This document shows, in pieces, positions 9,656 to 20,543 of a DNA stretch of 64,000 bases. The notes below the pieces were generated by a model that did no database searches, had not been told where the DNA came from, and saw only the letters and a list, made by a program, of their open reading frames with translations. Each line of letters starts with the position of its first letter. The stretch's first letter is position 1. Source of the stretch: Apostichopus japonicus (lineage: Eukaryota > Echinodermata > Holothuroidea > Aspidochirotida > Stichopodidae). Location of the stretch: NCBI RefSeq assembly GCF_037975245.1, contig NC_092568.1, positions 34,072,501 to 34,136,500 of the forward strand, in the 5' to 3' direction. The translations under genes and the position numbers were made by a program.

Positions 9656-11165
9656 AGCACATAAGAAGATCTTTTGTGAGATTGGCTCACTTGAGTTTAA
9701 TGACTCTTCAGAATATCTATCGTGAGACATATTTGGGTCTTACACTGAATACAACAAGTTTCTTAGTTCATACTAACACTCAATTAAATTAGTAGATCTT
9801 TAACATTATCCCAATCAGATACTTAGCCAAAATATGGTTAATTTTGCCTTATATTATCACGACTTACATTCTGATATCTTATCTGTCAGCTGGCTGCCTT
9901 ATTCCCTCTTCGCCTGTGTGTTAAAATCATTACAGGCATGCTTGCTAGTCTCACATGGAATTTTCCAGTGCTAAAAGAATACACCAGAAATATTGGGTGA
10001 TGAAAACAGCCGTCTAGTGATTGGATGCATAGCCTCTGACACAGGTGATGGGTCTATGCAAATACAGAGTTTTGTTTTGACTAAATTTCAGAACATGGAA
10101 AAACACTTTGCTCAAGCCATTTACCCGCTTATTCCGGAAACAAGAAGGAAATTTAAAGAAAAAACTTCAATAACAAATACAATTATTGTTACAATAATTT
10201 GATTGAGTAGCCAACAGTCTATATCTATGGAGTGTTCGGTGTCAAAGTTTTATGAATACATGTGGAATATAGAATATGCTATAAAGGTTACATCATTCAT
10301 AATATAATGACTTATGAAGCCTGCTGGCAGTAGTCATGGGTGTGACCATGAGTGAAATAATCTTTTGCCATATTGTGTTCAGTACATATCTGCCTACATC
10401 CTGACTGTTGCCTTGCTTACGAATGTGACTCTTCATAATTTGTTTCTTTGCATTGTGATATAATTTATGTTCTTTCTATATTCTCGTCTTATATTCTCGT
10501 CTTATATTATCTTTACAGAAGTTAAACGATCATTAATGAGCCACAGGACTGCGTTGAATAGAAAAGATTCTGAAGGATATAACTACTGCAGTGAAGTGGA
10601 AACTTTTGTAATTTTATGCACCCTCAAGCGTATTTACAACTTTGCCAGGTCTGATGCTTGTGAACAAGGATACCTGTTGATCAGCTATGAAGTTTTCAGT
10701 TTCTTTTCGAAAAGGTAGCGTGGCGGAGTCATTTCTCGTCCGCTGTCCATCGTGGCAGGATCTTGCTGCTGGCGGCTCCCGGATCTGGCCTCGTAATCCG
10801 CTTATTTTCTATCTTTTCAAAATATTTGAGTTGTTAATCTCTCATGCACTGTAATATTATCTATACTCGATGGTGACGAGATGATGTACTCTCGGAGGCG
10901 TGGATGTCTCAGGTTGTCACTGCTTAGGTCTCAGACAATAGACCAATGGTCTGATCTAAGATGGCGGCTGACTAGTAAGCCTATGGTATACTGTGGTGAA
11001 GAGCCAACCAAATTAGCGTTGCGAGATGACCATGATCACACCGTGAATATTACTTCTGTTCCGCGAGCGATGAAGTTATACTTTCCGTGAGCGAACAGTA
11101 ACTTGAGTAAGATAATTGAAAGAATAATTCACAAATGTTGAATGATCATACATTATGTAACGTTA
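9656..11165. other. Intergenic sequence, nothing supported
   Basis: AT-rich with short open frames of at most 83 codons, none with recognisable content. A TATATTCTCGTCT unit is duplicated at about 10476-10503. No RNA gene or mobile element end identified. Confidence 0.35.
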
Positions 11166-11167
11166 GT

Positions 11168-11783
11168 CAGCAGTCCATTTGAGTCTGTCGGGGGGGGGGG
11201 TGCATCCGCCGGTATCCAGTCAAAACGTCCCCGCTTTTTTAAGACCAAAACGTCCCCGCTTTTACCAAAACGTCCCAGCTTATATAATCAGTTGGAATGC
11301 AAGTGTGGATGTTTTAGTTCAAATCAAAGAGTAAGGATAAGTATAGTTTAGTTTAGATTTTTTACTATTAACATTTGTAGAACTTGTTTGTAGAACTATA
11401 TATATATTGTATAGTATACGCATCCAAATTCTTTTCTAATTCCTCTTGTATATATTTTTTGTTTTCCTTAATTTTTTTTTTTCCTTAAATTTAGTGTATA
11501 CCTTTTTCATACCAAATATAATTAAACGATATAGTCCTTCATGATTTATGTAGCGCCTGTAATCCAACTTGCATGCCGATAACTTAGCCAAATTATAAGT
11601 TAAAATTAATATATATTCACAACTGTGAATGAATGTGATAGGCGGGGACGTTTTGACCTACGGGGACGTTTTGACCAACGGGGACGTTTTTTTAAACAAT
11701 GGGGACGTTTTGGTAAAGGGACGTTTTGACTGGTAAGCCATCCGCCCCCCCCCCTCCCTGACTGTATGGACGCTCCGCCACTG
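11168..11783. mobile_element. hAT-type MITE fragment (CAGTGGCGGAGC family), split by another MITE
   Basis: The left piece (CAGCAGTCCATTTGAGTC) and right piece (GACTGTATGGACGCTCCGCCACTG) match the interior and one end of the MITEs at 18539-18928 and 21609-21970. The other terminus is missing and no target duplication is seen. The middle is taken by 11214-11733. Confidence 0.7.
11212..11735. mobile_element. TA-flanked MITE with CCAGTCAAAACGTCCC ends
   Basis: A 520-bp element with inverted ends TCCAGTCAAAACGTCCC / GGGACGTTTTGACTGG, flanked by TA on both sides, as expected for Tc1/mariner-type insertion. Next to each end the AAAACGTCCCCG motif is repeated 2-3 times. The interior is AT-rich and non-coding. 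Confidence 0.72.
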
Positions 11784-12589
11784 ATCTGATTGTACTAATA
11801 CTGTTATTGCAAGAAGGTTAGGCTAGGCTTTCACTTGTCTGGGCCTATGTTAGGATCCACACAAGTTTTATGAGTGTTCTATTTGAGTTAAAGTGACTTA
11901 CACGTTAGTCAACTTTTTATCAGCTGAGACTTAGAATAGTTTATTACGATAAGCTGCATAAGCAGAATTAAATGATATTGACTGGTGAAGTTTGAATTTG
12001 GCGTTTCATTTTAAAATGATGCAAGGATATTATGTCTTTTAAATTGCTTGGGAGTGAATTTCGGAGGTTTTTGATCGAGTATCGTAATTATGAAAGTCGC
12101 AATTATAAGTGAAAAACGAGTCAAAGCTTTTTTGTAAAAGTCCTTGATGAAATTTTGCACATCAAGAACATGAAAATTTTTAGAGTCTTTAAACAGAGAG
12201 TGGTATGAGAATAATATGGAACATCGTGTATATTTCTGATAACCTTTCTAAGAGATGGAAATAATTTATTCTTTTGAGCAGTCACGTATAGTAATAAGCT
12301 ATAATTAAGATGAGGAAAATTAAATCATTTTAAATCATGTTGAGCTGACTTTCGGAGAGAAAATTCTTTTGTAGATAATACTACTGTTTTGTTTTAACGT
12401 GAAAATGCTCTTTCCTTTCAGTTTGTTATCAATGAATGATTTTTTTATTAAAACATATGTCTTTTTATTATTAAAGGACAACTTGTTTCCATTAAGCCAA
12501 TGTAAAATATTTGTAAATTTTTTAAAGGTTGTAAATTAAGAAATAAAAGATTTTAAAGGCTTCAAGAATGTAAATGTTTTGCCTCAGGT
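11784..12589. other. AT-rich intergenic sequence, nothing supported
   Basis: No coding frame, RNA gene or repeat end could be recognised. Confidence 0.35.
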
Positions 12590-13040
12590 GGCGATGATCT
12601 AGTACAAATACAAAAGGAATTAAAGCGAGCCATTCGGAAGGAACGTATTAATTACAAACGGAACATTTGAATCACACTTCAGGGATAATAATATGAAGAA
12701 AGTTTGGGAGGGTATGAAACTGATGAGTGGGTACGCCGGGAAAAACTCAAACTCTGACCAGACTCTGTTGAATCCGACCATGGATTATGTTAATGAATTG
12801 AACAAGTTTTATAACCGCTTCGATTGTCACAATTTTAACGATGAAATTACTACTATCAAAGCAGCTCTTTCGGGTTCTACCAGTGATGAACATTTTACTT
12901 GCACTGAGGAGGAGGTTCGCCGTGAGTTTCGCAAGCTTGTTCCATGTAAGTCTTCAGGGCCGGACAATCTTTCACCACGATTACTGAAATTGTGCGCCGA
13001 TCAGTTATGCGGTATTTTTAGTATCATTTTTAACTACTCA
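12590..13040 (+). mobile_element. LINE fragment, N-terminal part of reverse-transcriptase ORF
   Basis: After an early frameshift, the frame at 12693-13040 encodes a KVWEGMKLMSGYAGK block and, near its end, the RT-0/1 region pattern KSSGPDNLSPRLLKLCADQL typical of CR1/jockey-group ORF2 proteins. The match stops at about 13040, where the DNA element at 13041-14491 begins. The 5' and 3' ends are missing. Confidence 0.8.
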
Positions 13041-14491
13041 TAACCCCTAACAGACCGGCAAAAATTGCACGAGTAGAGGGAAGTATGATGAAGAGTGTTG
13101 GCCAGGAAATTTTCGAAAATTCCGACACAGTTCATTTATTGGTGTACAAATATTAAAACCTCTTATAACGGCTATTATAAAACTTCGTTGAGGAAATGAA
13201 ACAAATGCCAGATATTTCCGAAAACGAACACTACACACATAGGCGTAGGAGGCGGGGGGCTGCAACCCCCCCCCCCCCAAATATTTTTTTTCTGAAAATT
13301 CGGGCAATATGCTGAGAGTTTTTCGGGCACCTACTGAAAGAAAAATAAATTGCAATACATAGCTACATCTAAAGGGAATGAATTAAAAATCATCTCCTTA
13401 GCCATTACTAATGTAAGAGAGAGTTTTGACATAATTGGACCTCCATGCTTTTTCTTCATCTGCATAAGACATTTTGTTGTTTACATTAGCATCCCGCGGT
13501 GTACTGCGCAACTTTCACGGATCGTACGGTACACGATGGCATGCGATGTAATAACCGATGCTTGCTTACATGATATTGACATTAACATGTTGAACGCGCG
13601 CGGAGCTTGCGAAAAATGTTGGTTATATTTTTCGGGCAAGACGTTACAGCTTCCCAAATCAAATTGGGCTGCTTCGCCTTTGACTACACACACAGACAGT
13701 TTTGAAGCTGTTCATCCTGGAACGCCATTTTCATGCTCACTGATATGATTCGATATCTGCTGTTTGCTTGACAAATTCGAACAGGCGCGTAGCGAGGAAT
13801 TTGCCAAGGGAGGGGCGAAGTCTGTAGGCAAACTATCTAAGCGTAGCGCCACCATGGGTTGGCGCGAAGCGTACAAGAAAATTTTGTCCGAAAAGGCCGC
13901 CCAGATCGCTGGAAGTGACACTTCCCAGGCCTTGTTAGTTGTATCTAAGCATTTTCTATTTTGAAATTACTAGCGATATCATAAAAAATATGCTCATGTG
14001 GTCGCCCCCTTCCCGAAATGCGTCATGTTCCCGACGACTCGGTCGAGTTCGAGACCAGCCACAGTTGGTTTCAAAGCACAATTCTACAATTGTTTAAGGC
14101 GTCCATACACACACACACGCGTGATGATAGACCATATATCGTATATATATAGATACATTAGTGAGAGAGGAAAAATGGAAACGTCAAAAATGGAGTTATC
14201 GGTGTAAGGGGTAGGGTGAGGCGCACGCCCCTCCCGAAATCCTCGATCCGTCACTGGCTACCCTGTGTATATAATAGGGATCAGCGCTATAATGATGTCA
14301 CTGTTCCTCGTTCTCTTCCCGGTGTCTTGGCGTTTTTCTTTTACTCCCTCCTTTTCTCCTTTTTCTCTCTTTTTCTTTTCCCTTCCTTCCTCTCCTCCTC
14401 CCCTTTTTTCCCCTCTTTTTTCTTCTTTTTTTCTCTCCTCTTTCTCTTACCCGGGGGGCGCGCTCCCCAACGCCCCCTGGATACGCGCCTG
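13041..14491 (-). mobile_element. TIR element of the 'CAGGTGCGTATCCAGG' family, truncated copy
   Basis: Reverse-orientation copy of the element at 20549-22661. It shares the polypyrimidine tract (14320-14450), the dinucleotide and TATA-rich block (14100-14165), the recurring core at 13833-13886 and the segment to 13041. The intact end (CCCCCTGGATACGCGCCTG) is at 14491; the opposite end is missing. A nested hAT-type element occupies 13238-13682. Confidence 0.8.
13230..13690. mobile_element. hAT-type element, CATAGGCGTAGGAG ends, TSD ACTACACA
   Basis: A 445-bp element (13238-13682) nested in the TIR element above. The left end is CATAGGCGTAGGAGG and the right end, inverted, CAAAGGCGAAGCAGC. 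The perfect 8-bp duplication ACTACACA flanks it (13230-13237, 13683-13690). An 8-bp duplication fits the hAT superfamily. Non-coding. Confidence 0.8.
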
Positions 14492-15154
14492 GTATAGAGA
14501 GGGCATTGATACGTTGATGGGGTAGAGGTATTGGAGACACGACGACACACACACAGCAGCAACGTGTCAAAAACATATTTTTTTTCAAATCAATTTTACC
14601 TACATCAAGTAAGTTCACAGTGTGTGTGTTGGGGAAGGGGGGAGGTAGCATTTCTCCAAGGACCATCATACGACACTATCCAAGCGGAGCTTTACCATCA
14701 GTTGGCGCATAGTGCACCAAAGAAATGTTTGCCAAGTCCTCACAGATTGTCAGTAATTGCCAAGGGCGGTGAAGCACTTTTAATCTGGGGGGGGGGGGGG
14801 GGCACCGACATCAAAGGGCACTTTGCAGAAATTCGATTGGACTGATGCAGCCTTATATTTAGTACCCTTTAAACTCCTATTGTATTATCTTATTTGCGTA
14901 TACACATCACTCTATCAACGCCCCCCACCCCCCCCCCCCTTCAAGGAAATTATGCATATACTAGCACTGCAATATCCAATGTGCAAATTGGGAAACAAAG
15001 AACAAGTTTTCTTTTGAGACAAAATGAGGTGAAATCATGCTAGTTGCTAATGTAGGAATCTTCCGAATTAGAGTTTATTCCTTGTTAATATCTTAACAAA
15101 TTTTTTCCATTCAAAATAGCTTTGAGATTGACCCACGGATATTCATTAAAAGTC
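14492..15154. other. Intergenic sequence with G and C homopolymers
   Basis: Contains a G run near 14788-14802 and C runs near 14920-14940. No element ends or coding content recognised. Confidence 0.35.
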
Positions 15155-15419
15155 AGGGGCGTAGCCAGGATTTGCAAAGTTATATGCACGACTATCAGAG
15201 CGGAGCGCCACCATCGGTTGGCGCGGAGCGTACAAGAAAATTTTTGGTTTTACAAACCCCTCAGATGGCCGGAAACGGCCCTTCCCGAGTGATCATTCTG
15301 GTTCCCTGGCCTCTTGCAACACTTGAGACACCTGAATTTTTATGTAGAAAAAGGGCACATTTTTAACCTGAGGAAAAGTGGGGGGGCACGTGCCCCCCCC
15401 CCCGGTTCCGCCGCCCTTG
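15155..15419 (+). mobile_element. Fragment of the 'CAGGGGCGTAGCCAGG' TIR element family
   Basis: Starts with CAGGGGCGTAGCCAGGATTT and matches the first 150 bp of 52877-54804, including the recurring core at 15192-15247. It ends at a C-rich tract followed by CGGTTCCGCCGCCCTTG, where the Ty3/gypsy RT sequence begins. No matching target duplication was found, so the joint is probably rearranged. Confidence 0.65.
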
Positions 15420-15965
15420 GAAGCACCATACACAATGATGTCATCAATAAAACATTGTACGTTGGAAATATCTTTCAAGAGTAAAGACATCACTTTTTGG
15501 AAGCAAGACGGCGCAGAGGCTATAGTCAAAAGCACACACGTCTGAATTTGAATAGCCCATCATGAGTAATAAACGTTGTAAGATCCCTGCTACTTTTATA
15601 TAGCTCAAGTTGGTGATAAGCACTCTTTAGATCCAGTTTTGAAAAATATATAGCAGCCTTCATAGACTCCAGAATTTCATCAATTCTGGGAATTGGATGT
15701 CTCTCACTTATCACTGCCTTATTGACTTTTCTCAGTCAACACAGACTCGAACCGTCCCCTTTTTTCTCCAAATAACCACTATTGGGGAAACCCATTCAGT
15801 AGCTTTTGTAACTCGTTCAATTATACCCTCTTTCTCTAACCGTGTGAGCTCTGTAGAGACTGCATGAGGCACTCGCCTGAAGGACTGTTGTACTGGTTTT
15901 GCATCAGTCTTTATCTTCACCTTATGAATGAAGCCTTTAATAAATCCTACTTGGGAATAAAACAA
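15420..15965 (-). pseudogene. Ty3/gypsy reverse transcriptase fragment
   Basis: Two overlapping-frame pieces show classic Ty3/gypsy RT landmarks. They are the primer-grip-side LEKEGIIERV and SPIVV segments, a fingers/palm FSKLDLKSAYHQ block, then SAPSCFQKVM and the active-site FIDDIIVYG (a variant of YxDD). The frame breaks near 15735. After the active site the sequence changes to the unrelated DNA-transposon fragment at 15155-15419, so the C-terminal RT and RNase H are lost. Confidence 0.88.
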
Positions 15966-16420
15966 CTGTGAATAGTTTTTAACCCACCGGGAGATACAGT
16001 AGGCCTACTTTTAGTAGCATTGGTATCATCAATATTACAATGTGATGTGAACACTTGATTTGGGGTTATAGGAACCGCATCTGGGAAGTCTGTTACATCA
16101 ACACGATTTGCAAGACAAGACAATGACTCACCAAATATATGCAAACCTAACCCTTGGATAACATCCTTACCCAGTAATGAAACCCCGTTCTGTAAAACAT
16201 AGACATTAGTATGCATAGCACGACCTTGGTAACTTACTTTAGCAGTAAAGCAACCCAGCAACTCAATAACATCATTACTTTATGAATTCACCTGTACTTT
16301 ACTTGAAGCCAAAACTTCTCTTAAGAAAAACTTATCAAATGTACTGGCATTGAGAAGTGTGATATCTGAAGCAGTGTCCACAGTCAAAGTCAATAGAACA
16401 TTGTTTATATGTACCGTGCA
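15947..16420 (-). pseudogene. Ty3/gypsy protease-like region
   Basis: Near 16385-16360 the minus strand carries an active-site-like DTA (instead of DTG/DSG) within a hydrophobic context. It is followed by a second retropepsin landmark, LLGKDVI, near 16150-16175. A stop separates the two halves near 16280. Position between the zinc knuckle and the RT fits the family order. Confidence 0.7.
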
Positions 16421-16921
16421 TGTAATATTTGGCTTAGCCTTTGTTGGTGGAATACTTGGTAGGATACTTCAGTTTTCACCATTAACACCTCCATCGTATC
16501 CCCATCGGCAGCGTTACGCAAAGAATCCCCCCTGAAACTTGTTGAACCCTGGGAAGTTGGACCATCTGATACTGTTACCTCCCTCATTGATGTATTGTCG
16601 GGTCTCTTCAAACACATTTTAGCAAAGTGTCCAGTCCTTTGGCAACTTCTACATTTCACACCTTTAGCTGGGCATTGTCGATCGTTGGCCAAATGCTTCG
16701 GTGGTCCACACCTATATATAACACTGACGACCAAGCAAGCCCGACCTTGCTGAAGGATCCTGTGTAGAGCCGGTATTCCAATGTTAACTGTGGTTCTTCT
16801 TATGGCCCACTCGAACTTTGGCACATGATTTGTTACCGTTACTGTTTGAGTAATTAGGAGAATGTCCGTGTCCTGCAATTGACTTAGCATCTCTAGCAGC
16901 TTGTTCTGAGAGTTTTGCAAT
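16405..16921 (-). pseudogene. Gag C-terminal region with CCHC zinc knuckle
   Basis: An open minus-strand frame contains CRSCQRTGHFAKMC, a perfect C-x2-C-x4-H-x4-C zinc knuckle used by gag for nucleic-acid binding. The upstream gag core continues at 18320 on the other side of the L2 LINE inserted at 16922. Confidence 0.82.
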
Positions 16922-18321
16922 AGATCGATGATCCTGAAGACCTCAAAAACTTCCGCCCAGTCTCGAATCTACCTTTCATTTCCAAAATCACTGAAAAAGT
17001 TGTGGCTGCCCAGCTGAACACCTATTTATCACAAAATCACTCCATGAACCATTACAATCAGCCTACAGGAAGTTCCATAGTACCGAGACAGCACTTTTAT
17101 CTGTGCATAATGATATTCTACTTGACTCAGGGCAACATATTCTCCTTGTTCTCCTTGACTTATCTGCCGCCTTTGATACTATTGATCACAACATTTTATT
17201 GAAACGTATAGCTCATTTAGGTATTACCGGAATTGCTCATGACTGGCTACGCTCATATCTCTCAGATAGACGACAATCAGTATCTATTGGTGGAACTCAT
17301 TCTGCACCTCAACAGCTACGCTTCGGGGTTCCACAAGGGTCCGTTTTAGGCCCTCTCCACTTCACGTTGTACATGTCTCCATTAGGTCAAATCATCCGTC
17401 ACCATAACTTAAATTTCCACCAGTACGCTGACGACAACCAGCTGTATACCTCTCGTTTACAAAGTCTACTCCTATGGATGCGATAACGTCTATTGAAGTT
17501 TGCTTTAAAGACATAAAGGAATGGTTTACCATAAACAAACTGAAACTCAATGACTCGAAAACAGAAGTGCTCCTAATTCGTTCTCGCTTTGATACGTCTC
17601 GTACGTTATTTACCAACCTCCACATCGGATCCGCATCTGTTAAATTATCTGATTCAGCTAAGAACATCGGAGTCACTTTTGATAGTTCACACTCATTCAA
17701 CAACATATTTCTAGTACTTGTAAGTCAATCAACTTCTTTCTCTGCAAAATGGCACATATTCGGAAATATCTAACTGAAAGTCCTGCAAGACCGTCATTCA
17801 TGCTATAATGTCTGCCAAACTGGATTATGCCAACTCGCTTCTATATGGTGTACCAGAAAATCAGCTTCGATTGCTCCAGCGAACGCATAATACAGCAGCC
17901 AGAGTCATCACACGCTCAAAGAAGTTCGACCACATCACTCCTATTCTTCGGCAACTGCACTGGTTACCAGTTTCCTACAGGACATATGAAGCCCTGCATG
18001 GATTAGCACCAGAATACATGAGTAGCATGATCAGTCGGAAGACCACCGCCCGCTCTCTCCGATCCTCAAATCAGCTACTGCTCCATGTACCTAAGTGGAA
18101 ACTCAAGTCATTTGGTGAAAGATCGTTCCCTAATGCTGCTCCTACTCTTTGGAACTTACTTCCACTGCACATGAAGTCGGCACCCAACGTTAACATTTTC
18201 AAAAACAGACTCAAAACACATCTATTTTTGACTGCCTTCCCTGAGCACTAGCGCCACTGGGCATTGGTTTTCCTCTGGATATTGGCGCTATATAAATTTG
18301 CATTTATTACTTATTTGCAAT
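16914..18321 (+). mobile_element. 5'-truncated L2-like LINE inserted in gypsy gag
   Basis: The LINE lies at 16922-18313, flanked by the 8-bp direct repeat TTTGCAAT (16914-16921, 18314-18321), and interrupts the gag sequence cleanly. The + strand shows FRPVSNLPFISK, DLSAAFDTIDHNILL, FGVPQGSVLGPL, an active-site YADD (near 17425), KLNDSKTEVL and the C-terminal WLPV and APTLWNLLPL patterns of L2/CR1-clade enzymes. At least three frameshifts (near 17055, 17465 and 17710) inactivate it. The 3' end GCGCTATATAAATTTGC is a common LINE/SINE tail. Confidence 0.9.
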
Positions 18322-18538
18322 TATTAGATATTGCTTTCTGTAATGCCAAATTGGACTTTAGAAGTAAACGTTCACGCAGACGATGTGAATAGGTCTTTTC
18401 AACCAATTGATCTCTGATCATTTCACCATGAAAGGCTTTAAAATCACAGCTGACTGCTAACTCTCGAAGGGCAGCAATATAGTTATCGATAGATTATCCT
18501 GGTAACTGACCAAGTTGTCTGAACTTATATCTCTCAGC
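18322..18538 (-). pseudogene. Ty3/gypsy gag core, inner piece
   Basis: The minus strand reads a gag-like helical segment with NYIAALRELAVSCDF and GEMIRDQLVEK, typical of the retrotransposon gag domain. One in-frame stop is present. It continues beyond the MITE at 18539-18928. Confidence 0.8.
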
Positions 18539-18936
18539 CAGTGGCGGAGCTAGGGGTATTGGTCAGGAGGGGCGAGAATGGTCTGTAGGGGCGCTTTCGA
18601 CACTATCTAAGCGGAGCGCCACCATAGGTTGGCGCGTAGCGTACAGAAATTTTTTGAGTAAAGATACTCCCTAGATCGCCGGAAATGACCCTTTCTGGGC
18701 CTGGCTAATTCGCAGATAAACGAAGAGAAGAATAAATAGGCGCATCGCCAAATTACACCAATAAAATGTGACAAATGTCAATATGTAGATGAGAGCTCAA
18801 TTAAAGAAGTCAATAATCGCGAATAAGTAAAAAGTGGTAAAGAGCTGAAAGGGCGCCAGCAGTCCATTTGAGTCCGTCAGGGGGCTTTCGCCCCCCCCCC
18901 CTCTGACTGTATGGACGCTTCGCCACTGCTCTCAGC
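18531..18936. mobile_element. hAT-type MITE, CAGTGGCGGAGC ends, TSD CTCTCAGC
   Basis: A 390-bp element (18539-18928) with inverted ends CAGTGGCGGAGC / GCTTCGCCACTG and the perfect 8-bp duplication CTCTCAGC on both sides. Removing it and one duplication restores continuous gag sequence. It contains the recurring core at 18603-18652. Confidence 0.92.
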
Positions 18937-19040
18937 AACTACATTGACAATAGGCGAAAAATGTCTATCCAATGCTCTCAACGCGAGTTTGCATACATCA
19001 CCTTCGGTACAAGCCGTAGTACTAGTAGCAGTAAAAAAGT
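18937..19040 (-). pseudogene. Ty3/gypsy gag core, outer piece
   Basis: The minus strand continues the gag reading frame (ALRALDRHFSPIVNVVAERY) across the MITE insertion site. The element fades out at about 19040. Confidence 0.7.
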
Positions 19041-20543
19041 TATTAAAACGTGTTCATGTTAAAATATGATATCTACAACATGTTATATAAACAATTTACA
19101 ATAACATTTTGTAATAACATTTCTACACCCTTCTCAAAATGTTATAAACACGTTACGTGTTTGCTGGGCTAGTTCACAACTGCAAGAAAACACATCTTTG
19201 GCTGGACGTAGCACATCAGACAAATGGCGCAACTGTTTCAGTGTTTTAGAAAACCATTCAAGTTTTAAGACAAGCAAAGTTGAGTTTTATGCAAATTAAA
19301 GTTCCATGCAACTTAAATTTAACCAATTAGCTGTCTTTATCAGTCACAACAAGTATCATCAACATTATAACTACTAACAGGAGGTGGACATGCTTATCAC
19401 TCTCCTTCGTAACACCTTATTATGCTTTCAGTATAAGTGTGGTGGGTGTCATCTGAACTAATTGTGTTGTTCACTTTTCATTTTTGCTCGTGTTTTTAAT
19501 TCCTATCATTCAATACATTTTCAAGTACTTAAAATAGACAAAGCAAAGCACTAGTCGGGACAGTCGAACTGTTTAAAAAAATAGTGTACAAAGTTATGTG
19601 TGATATAACCTACCGTCAAATGTTAAACTATTCTATATTAGAAGGTTAGACACTATCATAGGAGAATGTGTCTGAATGCACAAAAGCGATGTGAATAACA
19701 CCCATTAAACCATGATCATTAGATTATGCTGTTAAACACATTCACATTGAAGTAAGATTGGTATTTTTTACCACAGATATCAATGTCATTCCTTCATTAA
19801 CTCTTGTTCATGGCTGTACTTTAGTCATGATGTCTTGTAGCAATGTTATCCAACATTATTATTATATCAGTGTTCTCAGCTATCTTACAGCTATTTTTAT
19901 GTAACTGATCGGCTTCTTTTTTATATTTTTTGCATTTTTGCTTAATAAACTAGTTTGTTCAGGTAAATCCTTACCAAAGTCTTTGATAATTTTGTTTTGA
20001 AGACTCACATTGTCTTACCATTGAAGAAGGCAGGAAACGATTCAGCATGATCAGTATTTGCAATTTATAAAAAAAATGTTAAAAACAGAGGTATTTAGGA
20101 TTGTCTGACTTTCGTTATGGTATGAAAATGTGACAAAAGATTTCACATCCAAAAGATAAAGAACCTTAACAAGTTTATTGATCCCACGAAACAGAAAATT
20201 TTCCATACAATCCTGAAAATGAATGATTCATGAACTATATTGAATTTGTAAGGTGTGAAATTTTACAATTACTTAGTAATTCCATCTAGGACACACCTGT
20301 TACTTAACAAAAGGCATCATGGGAAATGATATTGGCAAAAGCAGTGTACATAACTTCTCACAACAAAGAAAAGATAAACACAGTGTACCATTGACCATTT
20401 ATGCATTCAGCATCAATGAAAAGTAGCAGCCAAAATAACACAATCATGTACAATAAAAGCAACTCAGTCTTTAGCGAATCCAATTGCGTCTTCATATGTA
20501 TTTAACCTCCAATCACACTACTAGTGTTGACTAAAGTGGAACA
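19041..20543. other. AT-rich intergenic sequence, nothing firm
   Basis: A short area (19030-19150) has repeated AACATTTT/ACGTGTT motifs in both orientations, possibly a decayed MITE. The rest shows no coding frame, RNA gene or element ends. Confidence 0.35.

Larger units (their letters stand above)
15420..19040 (-). mobile_element. Ty3/gypsy retrotransposon remnant (gag, protease, RT), no LTR seen
   Basis: Minus-strand retrotransposon with domains in canonical order. From the right come a gag core (about 19040-18320, split by a MITE), a CCHC zinc knuckle (16606-16660), a retropepsin-like segment and a reverse transcriptase. It is interrupted by an L2 LINE (16922-18313) and a hAT-type MITE (18539-18928), and ends at the RT active-site region beside the element at 15155-15419. 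Integrase, RNase H and LTRs are absent. Stops and frameshifts show it is inactive. Confidence 0.87.
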
